50,041 nucleotides of DNA from an uncultured Porphyromonadaceae bacterium (GTDB taxonomy: Bacteria; Bacteroidota; Bacteroidia; Bacteroidales; Muribaculaceae). Below the pieces are notes generated by a model. The model worked only from the letters and a program-made list of their open reading frames with translations. It did not search any database and had not been told where the DNA came from. The position numbers were made by a program, and so were the translations under genes. The DNA is taken from contig URMS01000020.1 in the NCBI GenBank assembly GCA_900548975.1, positions 1-50,041 on the forward strand, written 5' to 3'. Position 1 is the first letter of the stretch; each line of letters opens with the position of its first letter. This document shows positions 8,060-16,612 of the stretch, in pieces.

Positions 8060-8839
8060 ATGCCTGTACGTACCCCCTCCGAGACCGTCGAGGTGGCCGA
8101 GGCCGCCGGTATTTCTAAAAACAGCCGTCCGCTCGGGCGCCTGCTTGCCGGCAGCGCGCTTGCCGGGGCCTATATAGCGCTCGGCGGCACACTTTCGATA
8201 ATCATCGGTTTCGGCTTTCCTGAAATTACGGCCGCCAATCCCGGTCTGCAGCGGCTTCTCAGCGGCCTTGTGTTCCCTATCGGCCTGATGCTGGTGGTGA
8301 TACTCGGTGCCGATCTTTTCACCGGCAACAACGCATTGCTCATACCTCCCTTTATCCGGCGGCGTGTGTCGGCGTACGAAATAATACGCAACTGGACTCT
8401 GGTATGGCTCGGTAACTTCGCGGGTGCTCTGGCGTTCGCTTATTTTCTTGTATATATACCGGGGCTGACGTCGGCGCCGTGCTATGCCGATGCTCTGGCG
8501 GGCATGGCTGCGGCCAAGACAGGCGCTTCGTTCGGAGTGATTTTCCTCAAAGGCATAGGCGCCAACTGGTGTGTCTGCCTGGCCGTGTGGCTTGCTCTCA
8601 GCGGGCGGCGTCTGGGCGAAAAGCTCCTTGCATGCGAAATACCGGTGATGGCATTCGTGGCTCTCGGCTACGAGCACTGTGTGGCCAACATGTTCTTCCT
8701 TCCGCTGGCCATGATGCAGGGTGCCGGCATCGACGTTCTCACTCTCTTTACCGCCAATCTTGTGCCGGCTACACTGGGCAATATAGTCGGCGGCGCTCTG
8801 TTTGTCGGCGCTCTCCAGTACTATCTCCACCGCCGGTAA
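8060..8839 (+). CDS. Formate/nitrite transporter (FNT) family channel
   Basis: This 259-residue inner-membrane protein has six hydrophobic segments and FNT signatures: GADLFTGNN near 85-93, GANWCVCLAVWLALSGR near 170-186 and ALGYEHCVANMFFLPLAMMQ near 203-222. The last contains the conserved pore His. FNT channels pass formate, nitrite or hydrosulfide as pentamers. The ATG at 8060 is 4 bases after the previous stop. An ATG at 8033 overlapping the CpxP-like gene is possible and adds nine residues. The link to envelope stress is unclear. An oxalate operon at 25211-29442 would make formate, but it is not adjacent. Confidence 0.88.
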   Translation: MPVRTPSETVEVAEAAGISKNSRPLGRLLAGSALAGAYIALGGTLSIIIGFGFPEITAANPGLQRLLSGLVFPIGLMLVVILGADLFTGNNALLIPPFIRRRVSAYEIIRNWTLVWLGNFAGALAFAYFLVYIPGLTSAPCYADALAGMAAAKTGASFGVIFLKGIGANWCVCLAVWLALSGRRLGEKLLACEIPVMAFVALGYEHCVANMFFLPLAMMQGAGIDVLTLFTANLVPATLGNIVGGALFVGALQYYLHRR

Positions 8840-8918
8840 GGCGTTAAACAGTGTTAAATCCGGCTCTGCTCATGCAGTAATGTCAGATTGTACGCTCTTT
8901 TCTATGTAGGTTCATCAC

Positions 8919-10493
8919 ATGGATAATGCAAGCCTCATAGAGCAGTGTTCGCACGGCAGCAGGGAAGCGATGGAGTCGCTTTATTGCTGCTACAGCCGGC
9001 GTATGATGCGTGTGATCCATCGCTATGTCAGAGACCGCAAGTGTGCCGAAGACATACTTCACGATGGTTTTGTACTTATCTTCACTCATATTTCGGAAGT
9101 GAGGCAGCCCGAGAGGCTCGAGTTCTGGATGGGTACCATCATGAAGAATCTGTGCCTCAACTATCTCGGCAGCCTCGACGTGATGACGCTCCTCGACGAG
9201 GACATCGAGTTGCCCGAAATACCCGACCTCGACGATATTCTCAGCTACGAAGAAATCGAGCAGCTCATCAACCGCCTTCCCACAGGCTATCGCACTGTAT
9301 TCAAGCTTGCGGTACTCGAAGGCAAATCGCACAAGGAGATAGGCCGTATACTGGGTATTTCGCCCAACTCGTCGTCGTCGCAGCTTTTTCATGCCAAGGT
9401 GTTGCTGCGCAAACTCATCAACGAGCGCAAGCGCGAGCTCGGCCTCATAGTTGTGGCGCTTATGGTGGCACTCGGTCTGACGATACCACTTTTCAGGAGT
9501 AATACCACACTGGATGATGATATGCCCGAAGCCTTCGCTCTTGTACCGCCAGACAACACAGAGAAAGAACAGGAATATGAAGACGAGCACATAGCCTCCG
9601 TGACAGTGCCCGCTCCGGTAGCGACAGGGCGTCTGGAGGAAATGCGGGAACCGACAGAAATGCCGGCCGACACTGCCGCAACAGCCGATTCGCCTGACGT
9701 TATGGGAGATGCGCCGGCCGATACCGTGCAGACCGAGTCTGTAAGCGAGCCTGTCGATACTCCTGAACCTATGCGCCGTGCTCTGTCCGGCGCCCGGACA
9801 ACCTACGCCGATATTCCGCGCAAGGCTATTGCAAGCGCCGGATGGTCGGTAGGAGCCCACTATACCGTGGGGACTCAGACGCCGTCGTTTACCATGGATT
9901 ACGTAGCGTTGGATAGCCCTGCTTACAGCGATTTCGTTTCAGGAGAGGGTGAGGCTGCCGATTCTGAACCTCTGTTTCCGCCGTCGTTCTACAGTGATAC
10001 CGACTATGATCTGCCGATAACATTCGGTGTTTCGGTGTCCAAGAGGCTGGCTTCGCGTCTGCGCTTCGAGACCGGACTCTCCTACACGTATATGAGGGCT
10101 ACGATGCACTATACGTCGCTTAAGGCCGACCGGACGGTGAAGTCGAATTTCATCGGCATTCCTCTCAAGCTGAGTTATACTTTCTTCGAACGTTCCCGAT
10201 TCTCGCTCTACGGCACTGCGGGCGCTTCGGTCGACTTTCCGGTGGGCAAGTCGGAGAAGATATCGTTAGCCAAACCGTATACCCGGGAAATAGAGTTCCC
10301 TGAGTTGAAATCGAAAACCGAAATTTCGGTTCACGGAGGTGTCGGCATCCAGTATTCCCTGGCCCCGTCGGTCGGTCTGTATGTTGAGCCGGGCGTAAGG
10401 CACTATTTCAGTAACGGAGCTACATCGCCTTCGTACTGGCAGGAACACCGCACTGTCATATCGGTGCCTGTAGGTATAAAAATAAATTTTTAG
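8919..10493 (+). CDS. Fusion: ECF sigma factor, TM helix, periplasmic linker, outer-membrane beta-barrel
   Basis: One 524-residue frame holds four parts. Residues 5-80 are sigma region 2 (SREAMESLYCCYSRRMMRVI, CAEDILHDGFVLIF, FWMGTIMKNLCLNYL). Residues 108-170 are sigma region 4 (INRLPTGYRTVFKLAVLEGK, then HKEIGRILGISPNSSSSQLF). Residues 175-192 are a hydrophobic helix (LGLIVVALMVALGLTIPL). Residues 193-300 are an acidic, Pro/Thr-rich, low-complexity stretch. Residues 305-524 alternate like beta-strands and end in Phe, as outer-membrane barrels do. Bacteroides has dual membrane-spanning anti-sigma proteins (Dma) with a similar TM-linker-barrel layout but a separate sigma gene. Here the sigma domain itself is attached. 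The frame is uninterrupted, so this is not an obvious frameshift artefact. Release by proteolysis would be needed for it to act; that is inferred. Confidence 0.85.
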   Translation: MDNASLIEQCSHGSREAMESLYCCYSRRMMRVIHRYVRDRKCAEDILHDGFVLIFTHISEVRQPERLEFWMGTIMKNLCLNYLGSLDVMTLLDEDIELPEIPDLDDILSYEEIEQLINRLPTGYRTVFKLAVLEGKSHKEIGRILGISPNSSSSQLFHAKVLLRKLINERKRELGLIVVALMVALGLTIPLFRSNTTLDDDMPEAFALVPPDNTEKEQEYEDEHIASVTVPAPVATGRLEEMREPTEMPADTAATADSPDVMGDAPADTVQTESVSEPVDTPEPMRRALSGARTTYADIPRKAIASAGWSVGAHYTVGTQTPSFTMDYVALDSPAYSDFVSGEGEAADSEPLFPPSFYSDTDYDLPITFGVSVSKRLASRLRFETGLSYTYMRATMHYTSLKADRTVKSNFIGIPLKLSYTFFERSRFSLYGTAGASVDFPVGKSEKISLAKPYTREIEFPELKSKTEISVHGGVGIQYSLAPSVGLYVEPGVRHYFSNGATSPSYWQEHRTVISVPVGIKINF

Positions 10494-10554
10494 CGCCGAT
10501 GCAGTATATGGCACTATCCGCTGTCTTTAAAATGAAATTCAAAACAGATAAAAA

Positions 10555-11229
10555 ATGAAATTTACCCATTGTCTCTTTCTTGCAGCGTCGGCTCTGGCCA
10601 TGGGCGCCTGCAGCAACGGCAGCGACAGCTCGACCGTTTACTATACCGATATCGTGACTCTCGACGCCAGCTCGGCATCTGGCTCGGTGATGACATACCA
10701 GGACAAGAACGATTCTCCTGTAGTCACTCTTACAACTACAACACCTCTGTCAGAAAAGCAGGTAGGCAAGAGAATCGTAATAATCTATAGTCCCATAGGA
10801 ACTCTGGAACATGGTGTTAGCGGAAGTATCAATCTTGTAAATGCCGGCATGACCTTTGGCGGTGGAGCGGCTCCACTCGATGCAGTTGCCGATACTCTCG
10901 ACAACTGGAACAGCGACCAGGTGGCGTATATGCAGGCCTATCGCTCTGGCAAATATCTGAATATGGGCATGATTCTTTCAACTACCGAGATGCCCGAAAA
11001 GCTTCGTTGCTATCTGGATGTGACTACGGCAGACAATGAATATCCCGAATTGCACCTGGTGTATAAAGCCAAACCGGGCTACGATTCCCAGTCGGCCAAT
11101 TTCTTTGCATCCTACGATATTAGCAGCATCTGGAACCGTCCGGGTGTCAAGGGCTTCAAGGTGCTTTTCAATGGTGCTACCTCCAGCTCCGTGACTATCG
11201 AAAAAGAAAGCGCTCAGGCACCTCGATAA
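10555..11229 (+). CDS. NigD-like lipoprotein
   Basis: This 224-residue lipoprotein has a signal ending AMGAC (Cys19). The mature part starts with a small beta domain and continues into a C-terminal half (YLNMGMILSTTEMPEKLRCY, LHLVYKAK, YDISSIW) resembling NigD-like proteins of Bacteroidales. It is 61 bases downstream of the sigma-barrel fusion on the same strand. It may be co-expressed with it or be one of its targets. Function is unknown and the family call is by pattern only. Confidence 0.55.
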   Translation: MKFTHCLFLAASALAMGACSNGSDSSTVYYTDIVTLDASSASGSVMTYQDKNDSPVVTLTTTTPLSEKQVGKRIVIIYSPIGTLEHGVSGSINLVNAGMTFGGGAAPLDAVADTLDNWNSDQVAYMQAYRSGKYLNMGMILSTTEMPEKLRCYLDVTTADNEYPELHLVYKAKPGYDSQSANFFASYDISSIWNRPGVKGFKVLFNGATSSSVTIEKESAQAPR

Positions 11230-11328
11230 TATCTGTAATATCACATAAATTTCGGGCTCGGGCCGCAATTCCGTATAACGGGATTACTGCCTGAGCACGA
11301 GTTATTTATAGGCCGTGGGAATGGGGCG

Positions 11329-12885
11329 TTAATATTCCACTACGATATCGTCGAAAGTCACATAACCGGGTGTATTGAGACCGTAGGCTCCGCCCAGGTC
11401 GTCGGAACCGGTTACAAAGATTTCGATCGATTTGACAGCTCCGAGCGGTGTGCAGTCCACGGTAGCCCACGAGTCGGTGAGCACGTTGGTGTCCTTGCAC
11501 AGGTGATATTTCACTACGGCCGTCGTTCCGTCTTCCTTGGTCCCGCGAATATTCACGAAGAATTCGGTGCCTTCTTTGGCCGCCGAGGCAAACGCATCGC
11601 CATACAGCAGTGAGCCTGCGGCATAGCTGTTGTTGGTTACTTTGATAGAGCGTATTACCCTTGCTTTGCCATCGGCAAAATAGATAGGATTGATTTTTTT
11701 GGATGTATAACTGTCTTCGCGGTTGAATGCGACGCAGAAATTATTGCTGCCGTCGCCAAAAGGAATGCTGAGCTGACAGGCGGGGCTCGACGACGGTTCG
11801 CTCACGTAGTTGGAAACGGCATAGCCGCCAGCCGAATAGTTGGCCATATATCCTGTCGATACAAAGCCGTCCCATCTGAGGCCTGTATTTCCCTCGTCGT
11901 ACCATCGGTAGTCAGAGGCTTTTGCGCCATAGAGCATGGCGCCGCCATACTGCGGGTTGTCGATGAGACCGCTCCATGCATCGGGTGTGCTGAAGGCGTT
12001 TCCCGAGCCGCGATAGTCGCGGTCTTCGAAGGTGAGAGTGCGGAGCGATACGGCATTGGCTGTCATGAAAGCATAGGTGCAGTTTTCTTCGTCGAACAGG
12101 ACGGTGTAGCGGCCGTCTTCGAGCCCGAAGGTAAATTCGAGGTCGCTCCCTTCGGTTATTTTACCCGACCATGCGGCTGTCTCATTTTCTTCGGAAGCGC
12201 CCCACCAGGCTGTGGCCTCGCTTTCCTTATTAGTGCGTGTTACGGAGAATTTTTCGCCATTGCTAATTGTTATTTTGGCGCGCCATAGGCCCGAACCGAG
12301 ATATTCGGCATCTGTTGCGTTTCCGGCTACGTGGACGGCAACGGTATAGTCCGATTTGGGGAGGGTCTCTACTTCGACGATTTTTTCGGTGACATCGGCC
12401 TCGTCGTACATGCGTTTGCACTGCATTTTGCAGGTGGCATCGTTGAATACGAAGAGATATGTGCCTGTCGAGTAATAGCTGTATTCAATCCAGGGGTTCT
12501 TTTTGAATGTGGTGACATCGCCCTCGGTTGATTCGGGAGCCCAGAATGTCTCCTGTTTGTCGTCCATGAGGCAGGTCATGCAATCGTTCTGACCGCTTCC
12601 CTCCAGGCGTATCGACGCCATCCACAGATGTGGAGCGATGTTCTCCATCGATACCATGTTTCCATAGGCGTTTTTGTCGAAATACTGGATGGTGATACCC
12701 GAGTATACAGGGTTATTATCGGCCTCGAAGGCTGTCTCGGTTTCGTCGGTGAAGGTCACTTCCCTGAAATTTTCGAGCGATGTGTGGAATTTGGTTCCGT
12801 CCTTGCGTTCGATGCTTATGGTTGTCTGAGCCGAGGCGACGGCAGCCGCAGACAGCAGCAGTACCGAAAGAAATATCTTGTTCAT
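11329..12885 (-). CDS. Secreted DUF4465 protein under a cobalamin riboswitch
   Basis: This 518-residue protein has a Sec signal (MNKIFLSVLLLSAAAVASAQ) without a lipobox Cys. An N-terminal module with KDGTKFHTSLENFREVTF near 28-45 and a middle beta-rich part follow. The DUF4465 domain runs from about 280 to the end (LTFEDRDYRGSGNAF, YNSEP-like turns, GYVTFDDIVVEY). DUF4465 proteins are often encoded near vitamin B12 uptake genes in Bacteroidota. The ATG overlaps the stop of the gene upstream (ATGA), and a cobalamin riboswitch precedes that gene. A role in binding corrinoids at the surface is plausible but inferred; I cannot tell whether it is related to known proteins such as BtuG or BtuH. Confidence 0.8.
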   Translation of the reverse strand: MNKIFLSVLLLSAAAVASAQTTISIERKDGTKFHTSLENFREVTFTDETETAFEADNNPVYSGITIQYFDKNAYGNMVSMENIAPHLWMASIRLEGSGQNDCMTCLMDDKQETFWAPESTEGDVTTFKKNPWIEYSYYSTGTYLFVFNDATCKMQCKRMYDEADVTEKIVEVETLPKSDYTVAVHVAGNATDAEYLGSGLWRAKITISNGEKFSVTRTNKESEATAWWGASEENETAAWSGKITEGSDLEFTFGLEDGRYTVLFDEENCTYAFMTANAVSLRTLTFEDRDYRGSGNAFSTPDAWSGLIDNPQYGGAMLYGAKASDYRWYDEGNTGLRWDGFVSTGYMANYSAGGYAVSNYVSEPSSSPACQLSIPFGDGSNNFCVAFNREDSYTSKKINPIYFADGKARVIRSIKVTNNSYAAGSLLYGDAFASAAKEGTEFFVNIRGTKEDGTTAVVKYHLCKDTNVLTDSWATVDCTPLGAVKSIEIFVTGSDDLGGAYGLNTPGYVTFDDIVVEY

Positions 12886-13343
12886 CGTTTTACTGTGATT
12901 TTGAAGGTTTTGCTATCGGCTACGATAATGTATACACTCGCCCGATACTGAGAAAGATTGATTTCGGCCTCGCCCCGGAAGTCGTCGAGGTGAAGCCCGT
13001 CGATGGAATAGAGACTGACTGCCGAAGCTCCCGATACTCTGACACAGAATTCGTCGAGCCATTGCAGTTGCAATTGATTGGATTCAGTCAGCGAAACACC
13101 GCTGTGTTCGCCTACATCGAAGCTCCGGATTTCGCCAAGAGGCTCGCGGATCTGCCGGTCGCTGCACGTAACGAGCAAATCCGCATTGTCGACACTCACG
13201 ACGGGGCGCTCCGACAGCATGACTGCTGTCACGCTCCCGTCGTGGTGATGCAGCAGCAGGCTCGGTGTTGTCTGCCCGAAGGCCGTCGCCGCCGGGTATA
13301 TCGCCAATGCTGCCGCGATAATAACTGGTTTTAGTAGTTTCAT
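12882..13343 (-). CDS. Small secreted protein with sorting-tail-like C terminus, riboswitch controlled
   Basis: This 153-residue protein has a signal peptide to about residue 23 (AATAFGQ). A beta-rich middle follows, then a C-terminal region, VSLYSIDGLHLDDF..INLSQYRASVYIIV..FKITVKR, that resembles a type IX secretion sorting tail. It is the first gene after the cobalamin riboswitch and its stop overlaps the start of the DUF4465 gene by 4 bases, so the two are translationally coupled. No specific function is recognised. Its position suggests an accessory role in cobalamin capture. Confidence 0.65.
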   Translation of the reverse strand: MKLLKPVIIAAALAIYPAATAFGQTTPSLLLHHHDGSVTAVMLSERPVVSVDNADLLVTCSDRQIREPLGEIRSFDVGEHSGVSLTESNQLQLQWLDEFCVRVSGASAVSLYSIDGLHLDDFRGEAEINLSQYRASVYIIVADSKTFKITVKR

Positions 13344-13484
13344 GCTGTTATTGTATTGGTTTTAGCATCCGTATCCACGCATCATGCAGCGCCACATGTG
13401 AATAACGGACAACGCCAGACGGCTCCGCCATGGAGCCAAACAGCATGCAGCCTTATACTCAAATCCTCGTGAGCGTTACATGGC

Positions 13485-13662
13485 TTACAACTGTGGCAGG
13501 TCTTCTGGCTTATCCTCTTACCGGTGTGCGCCTTCCCGAAAAAATCAGTGGCATGAAGCACCCGGAAGTGTCAGAGTCTAAATCTGACGCGAGGAATTAC
13601 AGCAGCGGGTCTGCCCGGGATTTTCACCCGGTTCCCTATTGTCCGGAACAATGTTCCGGAAC
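13485..13662 (-). promoter_or_regulatory. Cobalamin (B12) riboswitch aptamer
   Basis: Read on the minus strand, the core includes AATAGGGAACCGGGTGAAAA, then CCCGGGCAGACCCGCTGCTG, and the B12 box AGCCAGAAGACCTGCC at 13510-13495. A palindromic hairpin (13642-13660) lies at the 5' edge. The order and spacing match the cobalamin riboswitch. It lies about 140 bases before the first gene of the DUF4465 operon. A GGCTCC/GGAGCC hairpin at 13419-13437 in the leader may be part of the expression platform. No terminator T-run is seen there, which favours control of translation. Confidence 0.9.
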
Positions 13663-13745
13663 CACAATTGCTATATATGTACCGGCTATATTGTATAGCC
13701 GTGTCGGTTTCGACGTGCGAAATTAAGCAAATTTCATCAATCGGC

Positions 13746-13807
13746 AAAAAAAGAGCGTAGCCGCATCACCGGTTTCCCCTGACGGGGGCGGTGGCTGCGG
13801 CTACGCT
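13746..13807 (-). terminator. Intrinsic terminator of the metallophosphoesterase gene
   Basis: An 11-bp stem (AGCGTAGCCGC at 13754-13764 with GCGGCTACGCT at 13797-13807), extended by CACCG/CGGTG inside, is followed on the minus strand by a run of T's at about 13752-13746. Confidence 0.85.
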
Positions 13808-13826
13808 GCCTGTTTTGTTGAGTGGT

Positions 13827-15674
13827 TTATTTGCGGGCTATGCGCCAGATGGTGCCTTCGATCAGCGATGCGTAGATGTCGCCGGTAACGGGGTCGACGT
13901 CGATGCCGTTGATCTCGCTCACACCAAGGGGCAGAGAGGCGATGAGTTCGGGGCCGTCGGCGCGGGTGATGGTGAGTATGCCGCGGCGGCTGCCGGCAAA
14001 TACATAGCCGTCTTTCTCGACAATGATGCAGGGAGCGTGCTCATAGCCGATGCCGAGATCGACGGTCCAGAGTTCCCTGAATTCGGGTGTAGTGGCGTCG
14101 ACTGCCACGAGCTCGCCGTCCATGGTCTTGGCATAGATGCGGGTACCGTCCTCGCTATGACCGAGGCTTTCGCGATAGCGGTGGCTGTTGTCGCGCCACA
14201 GCTGACGGCCGGTAGCGCGGTCGAGAGCTGTCATATAGCGGTCGGGAGCTACGATGAATACTTTGTCGCCGGTTATTACAGGCACTACATTGCCCGGGCC
14301 GAGCATGTTGGCCTTCTTGCCGTTGTTCCACACCCATTTGAGCTTGCCGGTGTTGAGGTCGAGGGCGCGGAGGTTGGTATCCCATGCGCCGAATACGAGG
14401 TCGTTGCCGTCGATAGCGGGAGCTGCCTGGCAGTAGTTGAAGATGGAGTCGTAGCTCCACACGAGTTTGCCGTTGTCGGGACGGCGGCGTTCCATGCGCT
14501 TGTAGCCACCCTGAATGTAGCCTTTGCCGTCGGGGGTTATGACGCCGTCGGCCACATAGGGGCCTTCTTTCGACATCTGGCGCGAAACGGTGCGGCCGGT
14601 GCGTGCGTCGAGTATCAGTATGCCGTCGTGTGCGGGGAATGCCACCTTGCGGTTTTTGAGGGCGACGGGACGGCTGAAGAGGCTTGCGCCTGTGGGTGTG
14701 CTCCACACGCGGCCTGTGGCGCGGTCGAGCGCGCGGGCCTGGCCGAGCGAGTTGCCGAAGTATATGTTGTCGCGGTCGAAGCCGAGGCGTGTGAATATCG
14801 AAGCGCTGTCGGCCCATACTTTTTCTACGGCGAAGCCTTCGGGCACCACTATGTCGCGCTTTTCGGGACGCTTGGCTTTCTTATGGGTGGTTTTGGCGGG
14901 GAAGGCGAATTTTGCCTCGGGGGCCTCGCCCAGGTTTTTATTGTAGATATGCACCCAGGCCGGGTCGATTTCCACTATGGAATAGCCGTATTTGCCGTTT
15001 CGCATGTCGAGTGCGCGGGTCATGACGCAGGGCAGGTCGCTGCCGCTCTGCTCGCCGCCGGCGTTGTAGCGGCGCCATGTGTGGTAGTGGCCGTTGATAT
15101 GGCCGATAACGGGATATTGTTCGAGTATTTCGAGGTAGTCGGCGCAGTTGTCGAGGTCGTCGAGCAGGGGATAGTGGTTGAACGAAAGCACGCGCTTGCC
15201 GGGCGTAGCCAGCGAATCGAGTGTGGCCTTGAGCCAGTGCAGATCTTCCTGCTTTATGTGTCCGTCGCCCATCTTCATATAGGGGCCGCAGTTGATGCCT
15301 ATGATTACCAGAGAGTCGATTTCGGCCACGAAACGGTCGTTGCCCCAAAGGTCGACGAATGTCTTGGTGGCGCTTTGGCTCCAGTTGTTCTCGTGGTTGC
15401 CGGGCAGAACGAACAGGGGAGCCTTGATGCCGTCGAGAATGCTTTTTATGTTGTTGAGCTCGGCATCGGAACCTTCGTTGCCGAGGTCGCCGTTCATTAC
15501 AACGAAGTCGAAGTTTCCTTTATTGATTTCCTCAACGGCGAGTCGCAGCTGAGGCTCGTTGGCATTGCCGGGTGTTACATGGACATCGCTGAGGATGGCC
15601 ATGCGCTGGGCCGACATGAAAGACACGGCAGATACCGATAAGGCGGCTGCCAACAGGATTTTGCGTAAATTCAT
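13827..15674 (-). CDS. Secreted metallophosphoesterase fused to a PQQ-like beta-propeller
   Basis: This 615-residue protein has a Sec signal to about residue 22. The calcineurin-like phosphoesterase domain follows, with ILSDVHV (D30, H32), NGDLGN (D63), PGNHEN (H94), FNHYP and GHINGHYHTWR near 191-201, so all metal-binding motifs are present. From about 290 on, repeated blade motifs such as VWSTPTG, LDARTGR, LDLNTGKLKW and LDRATGRQLW make a PQQ/Trp-Asp-type propeller. The enzyme would hydrolyse a phosphoester outside the cytosol, and the propeller may bind substrate or a partner. It has its own promoter and terminator. Confidence 0.88.
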   Translation of the reverse strand: MNLRKILLAAALSVSAVSFMSAQRMAILSDVHVTPGNANEPQLRLAVEEINKGNFDFVVMNGDLGNEGSDAELNNIKSILDGIKAPLFVLPGNHENNWSQSATKTFVDLWGNDRFVAEIDSLVIIGINCGPYMKMGDGHIKQEDLHWLKATLDSLATPGKRVLSFNHYPLLDDLDNCADYLEILEQYPVIGHINGHYHTWRRYNAGGEQSGSDLPCVMTRALDMRNGKYGYSIVEIDPAWVHIYNKNLGEAPEAKFAFPAKTTHKKAKRPEKRDIVVPEGFAVEKVWADSASIFTRLGFDRDNIYFGNSLGQARALDRATGRVWSTPTGASLFSRPVALKNRKVAFPAHDGILILDARTGRTVSRQMSKEGPYVADGVITPDGKGYIQGGYKRMERRRPDNGKLVWSYDSIFNYCQAAPAIDGNDLVFGAWDTNLRALDLNTGKLKWVWNNGKKANMLGPGNVVPVITGDKVFIVAPDRYMTALDRATGRQLWRDNSHRYRESLGHSEDGTRIYAKTMDGELVAVDATTPEFRELWTVDLGIGYEHAPCIIVEKDGYVFAGSRRGILTITRADGPELIASLPLGVSEINGIDVDPVTGDIYASLIEGTIWRIARK

Positions 15675-15709
15675 GGTTTATCGTTGTTTTATGTGTTTTT
15701 TTCATCATG

Positions 15710-15740
15710 CAAAAATAACCAAAAAACAACGACCGGCAAA
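15710..15740 (-). promoter_or_regulatory. Promoter of the metallophosphoesterase gene
   Basis: On the minus strand, TTTG (15740-15737), a 19-base spacer and TATTTTTG (15717-15710) match the Bacteroidota promoter. The predicted start near 15705 leaves a leader of about 30 bases. Confidence 0.75.
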
Positions 15741-15786
15741 ACTTGTCGCCCAAGAATTGCCGGTACCGATAAATTAAAAAATACTT

Positions 15787-16032
15787 TTAGGACTTGCGGC
15801 TGAGGAGGCCTACGATCCACAGCAGGACTATGGCGCCGACCACCGAAGTTATCAGGCTGCCGATGATGCCGCCGGCGGAAATGCCGAGCAGGCTGAAAAG
15901 CCAGCCGCCGAGAACGCCGCCGATGATGCCGACTATGAGGTTTACAATGAGTCCGAAGCCTCCGCCGCGCATTAGCTTGCCGGCTACGAAGCCCGATACC
16001 AGACCGATGAGGATGAACCAGATAAAACTCAT
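15787..16032 (-). CDS. GlsB/YeaQ/YmgE family membrane protein
   Basis: This 81-residue protein has three hydrophobic helices and the family's Gly-rich pattern: GLVSGFVAGKLMRGGGFGL, IGGVLGGWLF and GGIIGSLITSVVGAIVLLWI. Members are small inner-membrane proteins induced by stress and have no known biochemical activity. It stands alone between the phosphoesterase gene and a hypothetical gene, all on the minus strand. Confidence 0.92.
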   Translation of the reverse strand: MSFIWFILIGLVSGFVAGKLMRGGGFGLIVNLIVGIIGGVLGGWLFSLLGISAGGIIGSLITSVVGAIVLLWIVGLLSRKS

Positions 16033-16087
16033 GATATAATATTGTTTAGATGATTTTATCAGGAAACATCCCGCGAAGTGTTATTGT

Positions 16088-16594
16088 TCATCTGCAGACC
16101 GTGAACAGAGTCTGGGCATCGAGGAGCGCTTCGTGTTCGGGATGGATCAGAAACAGTAACTCACGGGCGATGACTGCGGGCGGAAGACCGGCTGTGGCCG
16201 GAGCGGGGGCGATAGAACGGTGGCAATGTGTGTCGGGCCGAAGCTTGAGTATCCATAGAGGATCGTTGCCGTTTTTCGCGAGGTCGGCAAGGATATGATC
16301 GGTCGCACAGTTGTCGGGATACAGTCTTGCTCCGAGTCTTTGGGCGAGGGCAGTGGCATCTTTACCCCCGTTACGGCAACACAGAGCCACGGAAAGGCCC
16401 GCTTCTCTCATTGCCGACAGAAATTGTGCGGCTTCTGTCGGCGTGTCGGCAAGGATTACTATCCACACAGGCGGGAACTGGATATGCATACCGGGAGCGA
16501 GCACACCGGCCCGGCGGGCGGCGCTCTTTACCGCCGGCTTGCGCAGGCCGTGGCGGTATTCCTCCATTTTGTTCTCAAGGTAATTGTCGGCCAT
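16088..16594 (-). CDS. Hypothetical cytosolic protein
   Basis: This 168-residue protein has no signal or membrane segment. The start MADNYLENKMEEYRHG is a motif seen at the N terminus of several Bacteroidales cytosolic proteins. The rest (VWIVILADTPTEAAQFLSAM, GGKDATALAQRLGARLYP) suggests an alpha/beta Rossmann-like fold. I chose the ATG at 16594 because a TAnnTTTG box lies 10 bases before it; an ATG at 16657 lies upstream of that box. No function is recognised. Confidence 0.65.
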   Translation of the reverse strand: MADNYLENKMEEYRHGLRKPAVKSAARRAGVLAPGMHIQFPPVWIVILADTPTEAAQFLSAMREAGLSVALCCRNGGKDATALAQRLGARLYPDNCATDHILADLAKNGNDPLWILKLRPDTHCHRSIAPAPATAGLPPAVIARELLFLIHPEHEALLDAQTLFTVCR

Positions 16595-16604
16595 ATTTTT
16601 TTGA

Positions 16605-16612
16605 CAAAGGTA
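16605..16612 (-). promoter_or_regulatory. -7 box of the 16594 gene
   Basis: TACCTTTG reads on the minus strand, ending 10 bases before the ATG at 16594. No clear -33 TTTG is present. It supports the shorter start and a leader of only a few bases. Confidence 0.5.

Noticed and set aside
8883..9860. A 325-codon minus-strand frame
   Set aside because: It is antisense to the sigma part of the fusion gene and shows no domain.
13430..13726. A 98-codon plus-strand frame
   Set aside because: It runs through the cobalamin riboswitch on the opposite strand and has no family resemblance.
13791..15641. A 616-codon plus-strand frame across the metallophosphoesterase gene
   Set aside because: It mirrors a gene with complete metal-binding motifs on the other strand and shows only compositionally biased sequence.
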